A DNA stretch of 64,000 bases from DTPU01 sp963827855 (GTDB lineage Bacteria; Planctomycetota; Phycisphaerae; Sedimentisphaerales; Anaerobacaceae): positions 930,001 to 994,000 of the forward strand of contig CAWHBY010000001.1 in the NCBI GenBank assembly GCA_963827855.1, read 5' to 3'. Position 1 is the stretch's first letter; the number at the start of each line of letters is the position of its first letter. The notes under the pieces were generated by a model that was not told the DNA's origin, ran no database searches, and saw only the letters and a program-made list of their open reading frames with translations. The translations under genes and the position numbers were made by a program. Positions 16,426 to 24,029 of this stretch are shown here, one piece after another.

Positions 16426-17625
16426 ATGAAGACTACTCTGTCTCGTTGGAACAAGGCCATGTCTGCCGTGATGATCCTGGCGGGGATCGGCTGGGTCATG
16501 CCGGTAGACCTGTTCGCACAGGCTGCCGCTGCGCAGCCAAGGTTCTACCTCGGCGCTGATATCTCCAGCCTCGCAGGTGGTGGCGGCAGGCGGGGTGGCC
16601 CGACGGTCTATCAAGAGAACGGCCAGCAGTCCACCGAGTTCGGCATCATGATCAAGCACGGCTGGAACGCCTTCAGGCTGCGGGTCTTTGTCTCCCCCGT
16701 CCGCATGGCGCCCAACAACACCCTGGAGAACACCATCGCCCTTGCCAAGCAGATCAGGGAGGCAGGCGGGGCGTTCATCCTGGACATCCACTACTCTGAC
16801 ACATGGGCAGACCCCCAGCATCAGGAGACCCCGCTCGCCTGGCGGGACCTCGACGTTGCCGGCCTGGAGAAGAAGGTCGAGGAATACAGCAAGGATGTGA
16901 TCACGCAACTCAAGAGCGCAGGCGCGATGCCCGACATGGTCCAGGTCGGCAACGAGATCACAGGCGGCATGCTCTGGCCCCTTGGCTACGTCAAGGTGCC
17001 TGCCTCTGACGTGAAGCTCGACGCAGGCCAGATCCGCGGTCCGTTCCCCGATCCCTATGACGACGCCAGACAGTGGGATAACCTCATCCGCTTCATCAAG
17101 GCAGGCGTTCGCGGCGTCAGGGCCGGTGCAGCAGACAGGCCTGTCCAGATCATCATGCACATCGACTGCGGAGGCGATTGGCCCATCACCAAGTGGTGGT
17201 TCGATCACCTCGCCGAGGCCAAGGTCGACTACGACGTCATAGGCCAGAGCTTCTACCCGAGATGGCACGGCACGCCGACCCTGCTCCAGCAGAACCTGAT
17301 CGAGACCAGCCGCCGCTACAAGAAGCCGGTCATGGTCGTGGAGGCCGGCTATCCGCAGTCCGGCGGCGACCAGGTTATGGCAGCCAGCAAGTATAACCTC
17401 TGGCCTGGCAGCCAGCAGGGCCAGCTCCAGTTCATGGCGGATCTGGTCAACACGGTCAAGAGGGCCGGGGGCACGGGGGTCTTCTACTGGGCGCCCGAGG
17501 GCAGCCGCGGCAACGGCATGTGGAACCCCGACGGCACGCCAGCCCCCTCGATCTTCGTGATGGACAACCTGACCAAGCTGATGAACAGCGGGGTGAGCTG
17601 CCTGCCTGCAGCACCGAAAGAGTAG
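16426..17625 (+). CDS. Secreted arabinogalactan endo-beta-1,4-galactanase (GH53)
   Basis: A 399-residue protein with a signal peptide (AMSAVMILAGIGWVMPVDLFA). The GH53 barrel shows LGADISSL, GWNAFRLRVFV, FILDIHYSDTWADP, the acid/base glutamate in VQVGNEITGGMLWP, and the nucleophile in VVEAGYP. GGGAGGA 7 bp upstream supports the ATG at 16426 over earlier starts. It hydrolyses beta-1,4-galactan, a side chain of pectic rhamnogalacturonan I, which fits the nearby GH78 rhamnosidase. Confidence 0.94.
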   Translation: MKTTLSRWNKAMSAVMILAGIGWVMPVDLFAQAAAAQPRFYLGADISSLAGGGGRRGGPTVYQENGQQSTEFGIMIKHGWNAFRLRVFVSPVRMAPNNTLENTIALAKQIREAGGAFILDIHYSDTWADPQHQETPLAWRDLDVAGLEKKVEEYSKDVITQLKSAGAMPDMVQVGNEITGGMLWPLGYVKVPASDVKLDAGQIRGPFPDPYDDARQWDNLIRFIKAGVRGVRAGAADRPVQIIMHIDCGGDWPITKWWFDHLAEAKVDYDVIGQSFYPRWHGTPTLLQQNLIETSRRYKKPVMVVEAGYPQSGGDQVMAASKYNLWPGSQQGQLQFMADLVNTVKRAGGTGVFYWAPEGSRGNGMWNPDGTPAPSIFVMDNLTKLMNSGVSCLPAAPKE

Positions 17626-17705
17626 GCCGTGGTTGTCGGCATGACCAGGATGGCCAAACGATTGTCTGTGCTGGCAAACGGGTGTCGCGGTCAATCGTTG
17701 GCGAT

Positions 17706-18530
17706 TCAGATCCTCATCAGGTCGTACAACTCCGGAGTCGTCACGGAACGGTTGATGTAGCTGAAGGTGCCGCTTCCCTTGATCTCCCTGGCGGCCTCAA
17801 GCAGGCCGGTCATCGCCGCGCGATAGAGCGACGTGGCGAAGCTGATGCGTTTGATGCCCGCCTGTTCCAGCTCGGCGACCGTGAATGACTTGCCTTTGAG
17901 GCTGACCATGAAGTTGACGGGCTTCGACACAGCAGCACAGATCTTGCGGACGGATGCAAGGTCGGGCAGGCTCGGTGCAAAGAGGACGTCCGCCCCGGCC
18001 TTCTCATAGGCAAGCAGACGCTTGATGGTGTCTTCGAGATCAGGACGGCAATGCACGTAGTTTTCAGCGCGGGCAGTCAGGGTAAATGGAAATGGAAGCG
18101 AACGGCAGGCCTCCGCTGCCGCTGCCACGCGCTGGGCTGCATAGTCGATGTCATAGGGTGGTCTGTCCCTGTCGCTGATGGCGTCCTCGATGGAACCGCC
18201 GACAAGGCCGGCCTCCGCAGCGAGGCGGATGGTCTCCGCCACGACCGCGGGCTCGTCGCCGAAACCGTTCTCCAGATCAGCGGAGACCGGAAGGTCCGTC
18301 GCGGTGACGATGGCGTGGCAGATGGCGAGCGTCTCGTCACGCGCAATACGGCCGTCTCGCCGGCCCAAGGTAGCGGCCGATGCACCGCTGGATGTGGCCA
18401 AGGCCTGAAAGCCGAGTCCTGCTAGGATCCGTGCGGAGCCCGCGTCCCAGGGATTCGGGATCAGGAACGCGCCCGGGCCCTGGTGAAGCGACTGGAAACG
18501 GACTGCCTTGTCACTCTGGGTCACGATCAT
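17706..18530 (-). CDS. Isocitrate lyase/PEP mutase superfamily protein
   Basis: A 274-residue TIM-barrel protein with FLIPNPWDAGSARILAGLGF, ATSSGASAATLGRRDG, LPVSADLENGFGD (the metal-binding Asp/Glu motif), GGSIEDA, and ARAENYVHC. The family forms or breaks C-C or C-P bonds next to a carboxylate. This subgroup lacks the isocitrate lyase KKCGH loop, so the reaction is uncertain (2-methylisocitrate lyase-like or oxaloacetate hydrolase-like). A GGGAG site precedes the ATG. The neighbouring beta-lactamase is transcribed divergently, across a 92 bp gap. Confidence 0.9.
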   Translation of the reverse strand: MIVTQSDKAVRFQSLHQGPGAFLIPNPWDAGSARILAGLGFQALATSSGASAATLGRRDGRIARDETLAICHAIVTATDLPVSADLENGFGDEPAVVAETIRLAAEAGLVGGSIEDAISDRDRPPYDIDYAAQRVAAAAEACRSLPFPFTLTARAENYVHCRPDLEDTIKRLLAYEKAGADVLFAPSLPDLASVRKICAAVSKPVNFMVSLKGKSFTVAELEQAGIKRISFATSLYRAAMTGLLEAAREIKGSGTFSYINRSVTTPELYDLMRI

Positions 18531-18622
18531 GACATTCTCCCGTGTTCAGCACTCACGTAGCTTCCCTGCATCGTACCACAAGGAAATAGACGTGTCAGGA
18601 CCCTTTTTCTGGCTGTGAGCTG

Positions 18623-19678
18623 ATGGAAGACATGGATCGGACGAGGATGAACAGACGCTTGAAGGTCATTGGCTTGTCTGCCTCGCTCGCGGTGGTCCTC
18701 GTCTGTATCACCAGCTTCAACGAGCTCGCAGAGCACACTCATATCGAGCCGACGAGGGAGTCTGGCTGGTTCTATGTCGACATGACCGCGAAACTTGTGG
18801 ATGAGTTCAAGAAGAAGGCAAGAGAGCGGCAGAGTGGTCCATCGATCGAAGAACTCGGATCACTGCGGCCTGTTCTCGATTCAACGGGCTTCTCGGGAAC
18901 GGTCCTTGTATACGACCTAAAGAAGGACCATTGGTCAGCGGTGGGGTCAGAGGGCGCAGACCGGAGAAGAATCCCCGCCTCCACGTACAAGATCTTCAAT
19001 GCCATGGTCGCCCTGGAAACGGGCGTCGTCGAGAGTGATCGAACGATCATCAAGTGGGACGGAGTTACTCGGGAGCGCACGGAGCTCAATCGTGATCTCG
19101 ACCTCGCGACGGCGTTCCAGCTTTCGGCTGTGCCGCACTTCCAGTGGATTGCCAGGCAGATCAGCCTTGCCCGCATGCAGCACTACGTCGACGTGGCGGG
19201 CTACGGTAATTGTGACCTTGCGGGCGGCGTGGATCAGTTCTGGCTCACGGGAGGCCTTCGTATCTCACCTCGGGAGCAAGTCCAGCTTCTTGTCCAGTTG
19301 TATCGGTCACAGCTTCCATTCTCCGAGCGCACGATGAGCACGGTGCGCCGGATCATGGAGGTGGAACGGACACCCACGAATGTGGTGCGCGCGAAGACGG
19401 GTTGGGCCGTTCTTCCAGAGGGTGGGAACGTGGGATGGTGGGCCGGTTGGGTGGAGCGAGGTGCCGACGTCTACTTCTTCGCATCAGTCATTGAGAGCCC
19501 AAGGAACGCCAGCTCATTCGGTTCAGCGAGGACTGACGTGCCTCGGGCCATACTGCGTGCACTCGGCATTCTTGCGCCGGAGGCCGCGTGCGGCCCGCCG
19601 CTGGCTCAGCTCGCTTGGCCACCAGGGTTGACCCCGGACAGGGTTGCAGCGAACAACCAGTGGCTGACTGCTAGATAA
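18623..19678 (+). CDS. Class D (OXA-type) beta-lactamase
   Basis: All class D active-site motifs are visible in order: the nucleophile in ASTYKIFNAMVALETG (S-x-x-K), S-A-V in FQLSAVPHFQWIA, Y-G-N in VAGYGNCD, and K-T-G in VRAKTGWA followed by WWAGWVE. The N-terminus holds a hydrophobic segment (VIGLSASLAVVLVCITSF), so the enzyme is probably exported or membrane-tethered, with a spacer of about 60 residues before the catalytic domain. The family hydrolyses beta-lactams through a carboxylated lysine. The roughly 35 residues after ALGIL are beyond the usual end. Which of several clustered ATG codons is the true start is unclear. Confidence 0.9.
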   Translation: MEDMDRTRMNRRLKVIGLSASLAVVLVCITSFNELAEHTHIEPTRESGWFYVDMTAKLVDEFKKKARERQSGPSIEELGSLRPVLDSTGFSGTVLVYDLKKDHWSAVGSEGADRRRIPASTYKIFNAMVALETGVVESDRTIIKWDGVTRERTELNRDLDLATAFQLSAVPHFQWIARQISLARMQHYVDVAGYGNCDLAGGVDQFWLTGGLRISPREQVQLLVQLYRSQLPFSERTMSTVRRIMEVERTPTNVVRAKTGWAVLPEGGNVGWWAGWVERGADVYFFASVIESPRNASSFGSARTDVPRAILRALGILAPEAACGPPLAQLAWPPGLTPDRVAANNQWLTAR

Positions 19679-19709
19679 GGTTGCGCCATAATGATGCCAG
19701 CATGAGAAG

Positions 19710-19796
19710 GAAGATTGCTTCGTCGCCCTTCGGGCTCCTCGCAATGACTCTACTCTGTCATCGCGAGATCCGCCGTGGCGGATCGTGGCGATCTTC
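19710..19796. repeat. Composite inverted repeat of the GATTGC...CGCAATGAC type
   Basis: The left arm begins GGAAGATTGCTTCG and ends CTCGCAATGAC. The right arm is its approximate complement, from GTCATCGCGAG to GTGGCGATCTTC. Each arm also has its own internal palindrome (GCCCTTCGGGC; ATCCGCCGTGGCGGAT). It resembles the short intergenic repeats containing GTCATTGCGAG seen in many unrelated bacterial genomes. Confidence 0.7.
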
Positions 19797-19832
19797 ATCA
19801 CTTGGCCTCATCTAGCGCAATACCATTGAGAT

Positions 19833-20648
19833 ATGAGTGACATCAATCCAGATATGCCTTCGTGGCAATACGACGAGGCGATCCCGGTCGGCGGTGACTT
19901 TTCCAGAGGGGAAGTGGTGGAGGCGTATGACGCGTTCCATCGGCGGTTCCGGGATGTCGACAAGGAGAACGCGGCCATCATCGCAGGCCTGGACCTTCAG
20001 GAGGATCAGGTCCTTGTGGACGTGGGCTGCGGGACCGGCGTGTTTGCCGTGCAGGCGGCACGCCGCTGTGCACGGGTGCACGCAGTCGACGTCTCGGCTG
20101 CGATGCTGGACTACACGCAGCGAAAGGCCCAAAGCCAGGGGCTGACCAACGTCATCTGCCATCACGGGGGGTTCCTGACCTACGTCCATACGGACGGCCC
20201 AGTCGATGCAGTCACGACCAGCATGGCCCTCCACCACCTGCCGGACTTCTGGAAACAGAAGGCCCTGGCCAGGCTCAATGCAATGCTCCGAAAGGGCGGA
20301 CGGATCTTCCTGGCGGAGGTCCGGCCTACGTGGTCGCCGAGGAGGCGGCAAGGGCCTTGCGGTCACTGGGTCTGGAGGTGGTCGGAGATCTCCAGGCGGG
20401 GGGATATCATGTCACGGCTGAGGCCCAACCGGACGACAAGGCGAACCAGCCCTAGGCAGGCGAGAGTGGGGCTATCAAGTCAGGGCACAGTACGGTGGCT
20501 TTCTCTCCGGATTCCACTCGCGTGGAATTGGACTGGGTCGCGGCGAAGACCAACGCCGCCTCGCCGGTCCAGGACTTGGAGTCTCTATCGGTCTGGCGAG
20601 ACTGCACATACCACGTCGCTATGGGTCGGCAGGATCAGGTCTGGCTGA
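19833..20648 (+). CDS. SAM-dependent methyltransferase with lost C-terminus
   Basis: Residues 1 to about 165 match a class I methyltransferase: VDVGCGTGVFAVQAARR (SAM-binding loop), VHAVDVSAAMLDY, and DAVTTSMALHHLPDFWKQ, then LRKGGRIFLAEV. Relatives then have about 60 more residues beginning with a DVVFSF-like strand. Here the frame turns into Arg/Trp/Ser-rich sequence without homology. Another frame from about 20325 to 20455 reads GPAYVVAEEAARALRSLGLE and could belong to a different domain. The true gene probably ends or is frameshifted near 20325. No clear ribosome-binding site is seen. The acceptor is unknown. Confidence 0.65.
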   Translation: MSDINPDMPSWQYDEAIPVGGDFSRGEVVEAYDAFHRRFRDVDKENAAIIAGLDLQEDQVLVDVGCGTGVFAVQAARRCARVHAVDVSAAMLDYTQRKAQSQGLTNVICHHGGFLTYVHTDGPVDAVTTSMALHHLPDFWKQKALARLNAMLRKGGRIFLAEVRPTWSPRRRQGPCGHWVWRWSEISRRGDIMSRLRPNRTTRRTSPRQARVGLSSQGTVRWLSLRIPLAWNWTGSRRRPTPPRRSRTWSLYRSGETAHTTSLWVGRIRSG

Positions 20649-20655
20649 CACAGAA

Positions 20656-21615
20656 ATGGCTCCGGAAATCGCCAATATCGGCATGACGGTCGCGATCGGC
20701 TATACAGCGGGAGCCCTGTTCTTCTTTGCACGCAGGCTGAAGTGGGAAGCACGCAGCGCGGTCTTCGTGCTCCTCGGCGGCATCGTAGCGGGCAGCGCCG
20801 CTATGCTCGACACCAGGGTCGTGCTGATCCGGTGCGTAGTGGGAATGCTGCTCCTCATCTTCCTGCTGCACATGTGGGATCTGCACGTCGATCCACAGCG
20901 AGGCAGCCGGCTCGCCTGGGGCACCTACCTGGTCCTCCTGCCAGACTACGCCTGGGGCGTTGCACGTGCGGGCAACGGCCACGGGCTTGATTTGCCACCC
21001 GCCCAACGGGCGCGAGATGCCGCAAAGACCATTGCGGCCTTGTGTCTGGTGTTCGCAATCGTCGTGGGTGTATTCCGCGTCGACTGGCTGGCATGGCCAT
21101 TCTGGCTTGAACACCTCGCCAAATCGACCTGCCTGGCGGCATTGGTGATACGGGCCTTTCAGACCAATACCGCCCTTTGGCGTCTGGCCGGGGCCCCGGC
21201 CGCCTGGTTCATGACCCGCAAGGTCCTCGCTGCACACAGCCCCGCCGAGTTCTGGCGGCGGTGGAACCGGCCCATGTCTTGGTGGTTGCTTGAGAACGTC
21301 TACAGGCCTCTGGGTGGCCGCAGAAACCCTCGCTTGGCGGTCCTTGGGACCTTTGCCGTGTCCGGGGTCGTGCATGAGTACCTCTTTGCCGCGACGCTCC
21401 AGCGATTCGCGGGTCTCCTCATGGCCTTCTTTCTCCTGCAAGGCGTGGCCACAATCCTCACCCGCCGATTCAGGCCCGTGGGATGGGTTCGCGTGCCGGC
21501 AGCCATCCTGACGTTCGCATTCAACAGCCTTTCCGCGGTGATGCTACTGGTCCCAATCGATGAACGGATTCCACTCTACGTGAATACCATTCCAAAGTGG
21601 ATCAGTCCCTGGTAG
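20656..21615 (+). CDS. MBOAT/wax-synthase-like membrane acyltransferase
   Basis: A 319-residue protein with about eight hydrophobic segments. The family signature appears as HSPAEFWRRWNRPMSWWLLE followed by NVYRPLGG, and the catalytic-type histidine as FAVSGVVHEYLF. Membrane-bound O-acyltransferases of this kind transfer fatty acyl groups to hydroxyl acceptors, as in wax ester or cell-surface modification. The acceptor cannot be deduced. It lies 37 bp upstream of aroE on the same strand, with no obvious functional link. The start has no strong ribosome-binding site and may be misplaced. Confidence 0.82.
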   Translation: MAPEIANIGMTVAIGYTAGALFFFARRLKWEARSAVFVLLGGIVAGSAAMLDTRVVLIRCVVGMLLLIFLLHMWDLHVDPQRGSRLAWGTYLVLLPDYAWGVARAGNGHGLDLPPAQRARDAAKTIAALCLVFAIVVGVFRVDWLAWPFWLEHLAKSTCLAALVIRAFQTNTALWRLAGAPAAWFMTRKVLAAHSPAEFWRRWNRPMSWWLLENVYRPLGGRRNPRLAVLGTFAVSGVVHEYLFAATLQRFAGLLMAFFLLQGVATILTRRFRPVGWVRVPAAILTFAFNSLSAVMLLVPIDERIPLYVNTIPKWISPW

Positions 21616-21652
21616 AAAGAGTCCCCCGCAATAGGGAGGTTGACGAAGGACC

Positions 21653-22513
21653 ATGGTCACAGACTACAGATATGAACTGGTTGGCGTGTTCGGCCATCCG
21701 GTGGCCGAGAATCCCACCTGCGTCATGCAGGAGGCTGCCTTTGAGGCCTTGGGGCTGAGGTGGCGGTACCTGACCGTCGACGTGGAGCCGCAGGCCCTGC
21801 CTGATGCGATCCGTGCAGTGCGGTGCTTGGGAATGAAGGGCATCAACCTGACGATCCCCCACAAGGTCGCGGTAATGTCCCTGCTGGACGAGGTGTCTCC
21901 GGACGCAGCGATGATCGGTGCAGTCAACACCGTCCGGAGGGTGGGGGATCGCCTCGTGGGGGAGAACACGGATGGCAAGGGTTTTCTGCGGGCGATCAGA
22001 GAGGAGGCAGGGATCGATCCCAAGGGAGGACGCGTATTGGTCCTGGGCGCGGGTGGCGCGGCCCGTGCGATCACGGTCGAGCTGGCCCTGGCAGGTGTCG
22101 GCCAACTGACGGTCGTCAATCGCAGCGTAGAGCGGGGCAAGGCGCTGGTCGCGGATCTCGGCAACAAGACCAAGGCCAAGGCCCGGTTTGAGCCTTGGCA
22201 GGGGACCTATGCCATCGGCAAGGATGTCGACGTCCTCGTGAACGCCACCTCGATCGGGCTGTATCCAGATCTGGAGGCCACGCCTCCAGTGGATCTCAAG
22301 GGAGCAAGGCCTGACCTGTGGGTCTGTGACGTGGTGCCCAACCCGCCGGAGACCCGCCTGATCCGGACTGCCCGGTCTCTGGGCCTCAAGACCCTGACTG
22401 GCCTTGCCATGCTGGTCTATCAGGGCGCGATCGGATTCAAGATGTGGACCGGACACAAGGCGCCGGAGGAGGCGATGAAGGCGGCCCTTCAGCAGGCCTT
22501 TCGAAAGGGATAG
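21653..22513 (+). CDS. aroE: Shikimate 5-dehydrogenase
   Basis: A 286-residue NADP-dependent shikimate dehydrogenase. The substrate domain has GVFGHPVAENP, GINLTIPHKVAV with the catalytic lysine, and IGAVNTV plus GENTDGKGF. The Rossmann domain has VLVLGAGGAARAI and VVNRSVERG, and VYQGAIGFKMWTG closes the C-terminus. It reduces 3-dehydroshikimate in aromatic amino acid synthesis; another step of the route (DAHP synthase) is encoded at 47.4 kb. Upstream GGGAGG and AAGGA motifs are present. Confidence 0.95.
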   Translation: MVTDYRYELVGVFGHPVAENPTCVMQEAAFEALGLRWRYLTVDVEPQALPDAIRAVRCLGMKGINLTIPHKVAVMSLLDEVSPDAAMIGAVNTVRRVGDRLVGENTDGKGFLRAIREEAGIDPKGGRVLVLGAGGAARAITVELALAGVGQLTVVNRSVERGKALVADLGNKTKAKARFEPWQGTYAIGKDVDVLVNATSIGLYPDLEATPPVDLKGARPDLWVCDVVPNPPETRLIRTARSLGLKTLTGLAMLVYQGAIGFKMWTGHKAPEEAMKAALQQAFRKG

Positions 22514-22518
22514 ACACT

Positions 22519-23166
22519 ATGCTGCGCCGTCTTCTCATCGTCATCCTGTTCAGCATCGCATTCGCTTATATCGAGTCTGCGGTCGTGGTGTATCTGAGGG
22601 TCATCTTCCATCCGGATGGCTTCAGCTTCCCGCTGCCCGTCTTCGATCTCAATCCGCTCTGGAGGCGGCTGATCCTGACCGAGGTCGGCAGGGAGGCTGC
22701 CACCCTCGTGATCATCGCCGCTGGGGGGTGGCTCTTGGGCAGCAACCGGCGGCAGCAGTGGGCCTATGCCCTGGTCATCTTTGCAGTCTGGGACATCTTC
22801 TACTACGTCTGGCTCAAGGTCCTTCTGGATTGGCCTGCCTCGATCATGGATTGGGACATCCTGTTCCTGATCCCCATGGCCTGGGCCTCTCCGGTCCTGT
22901 ATCCGGTCCTCGTGTCACTGGCGATGCTTGCCGCGGCGGTAGTCATCCTGTGGCGAGACGAGATGAACCTGCCGGTGAGGCTGGGAAGGCCTGCCGGCCT
23001 CACGCTCCTTGCCGGGTGCACGATCATCGTGGTCTCCTTCTGCATAGGCGGCTCCCACATCAACAAGCCAGACTACGCCGAGTACTTCTGGTGGCCGCTC
23101 TTTGCGGCAGGATACGTCCTGGCCGCCGCAGCCATGGCCAAGGCCGTGTTCGGATCCTCTCGGTAG
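22519..23166 (+). CDS. Conserved integral membrane protein of unknown function
   Basis: A 215-residue protein with about six transmembrane helices, starting LLIVILFSIAFAYIESAVVV. Between them are short conserved-looking loops (FPLPVFDLNPLWRRL; WDIFYYVWLKVLLDWP; SHINKPDYAEYFWW). The ATG at 22519 follows the aroE stop by 5 bp with GAAAGGGA upstream, so the two genes form an operon. I do not recognise a function. There are no obvious catalytic motifs, although the IES, YxxxW and HxNKPDY motifs would be worth aligning. Confidence 0.8.
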   Translation: MLRRLLIVILFSIAFAYIESAVVVYLRVIFHPDGFSFPLPVFDLNPLWRRLILTEVGREAATLVIIAAGGWLLGSNRRQQWAYALVIFAVWDIFYYVWLKVLLDWPASIMDWDILFLIPMAWASPVLYPVLVSLAMLAAAVVILWRDEMNLPVRLGRPAGLTLLAGCTIIVVSFCIGGSHINKPDYAEYFWWPLFAAGYVLAAAAMAKAVFGSSR

Positions 23167-23220
23167 CTCCCCTTGGACGTCAGTCCAAGACCAGAGCCCT
23201 TCAGCTCTCCTCTCAGCCGG

Positions 23221-23909
23221 CAGGGCGAGCGCAAAGTCGGCCCGCCTCAAAGAGACGTAGGTTCTCTGTCATCCGCCGCAGGCGGACAGACCGATGCCGT
23301 CGTGCGCGTGACTGGCTGGGAAGCGTTCTTGGTTTTTTGCCGCGAACCCCGCCAACTCCGCGAACGCTGGCGCAGGGTTGTGGTTGTTGGCATACCCATA
23401 GCTCCACCGCCTGATCCACGGCTACGCCGTGCCTTGGGACTGCGTCCCAAGGGCGGCCTCCGGAATGGGCCGCTTTTCCAGGCAAGCCTGGAACGCGTCC
23501 CCATCCTCGGCCTCGATCCTGCGGCTCAAGCTGCAGTGGAGCTGCCTTCTCCATAGTCTCAAAGAAGGATAGCACGCCGGGACCTCCGCACACAGATTGA
23601 GCCGTACGCATGCGAGCGAGCTGCTCTACGCGGGGCAAGCTCGCTTGACCAAGCGGAGAGCAGCGAAGATCGCCCGGAAGGCGCAGCCTTCCGGTAGACG
23701 CGAAGCGTCGCGTACGGCGATGCCACGGCTAGGTCCAACCTGCCGAAGCGGCGACAGCCGTTCGCGGAGTTCGCGGGGTTAGCGGCCAAAACCTCCTTCT
23801 GTTCTCCTGGCCAACCCAACTACAGGCCAGGGCCGCAAGAAAGGGCATGGGCACCCAGGAACCTGTGCTCATCCTCACGATGTACAGGAGCCACTTTGCG
23901 TTCGCCCTG
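23221..23909. mobile_element. Element R2 split by an internal insertion
   Basis: The left part (23221-23329) begins with the terminal repeat CAGGGCGAGCGCAAAGTC, and the right part (23868-23909) ends with its inverse ACTTTGCGTTCGCCCTG. Together they match the uninterrupted 145 bp copy at 48462-48606 base for base across the junction. The dinucleotide CT appears on both sides of the 538 bp insert, which contains R1 copy B. No gene lies in this 860 bp interval. Confidence 0.8.
23333..23792. mobile_element. Non-coding repeat element R1, copy B
   Basis: This is the inverted homologue of the element at 11281-11734. Its minus strand reads GCCGCTAACCCCGCGAACTC at the start and ends at TTCGCGGCAAAAAA. 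Internal hairpins such as GGAAGGCTGCGCCTTCC and TTGGGACGCAGTCCCAA occupy the same positions as in copy A but with compensating base changes, suggesting that stem structure rather than sequence is kept. It lies inside element R2. Confidence 0.8.
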
Positions 23910-24029
23910 TCTCAGTGGGTGTGGCCACTGTCGCATGGCGTGATTCCCGTGTACCATGGGTGCCCGAGCCTCGCATGGCCTGTACTGTGGCCAGGGCAGG
24001 GTTTGAACTGATTCTGTGAAAGAGGTGTC

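Noticed and set aside
23319..23638. Minus-strand ORFs in R1 copy B/R2
   Set aside because: They run across two repeat elements and the insertion junction; no conserved product.
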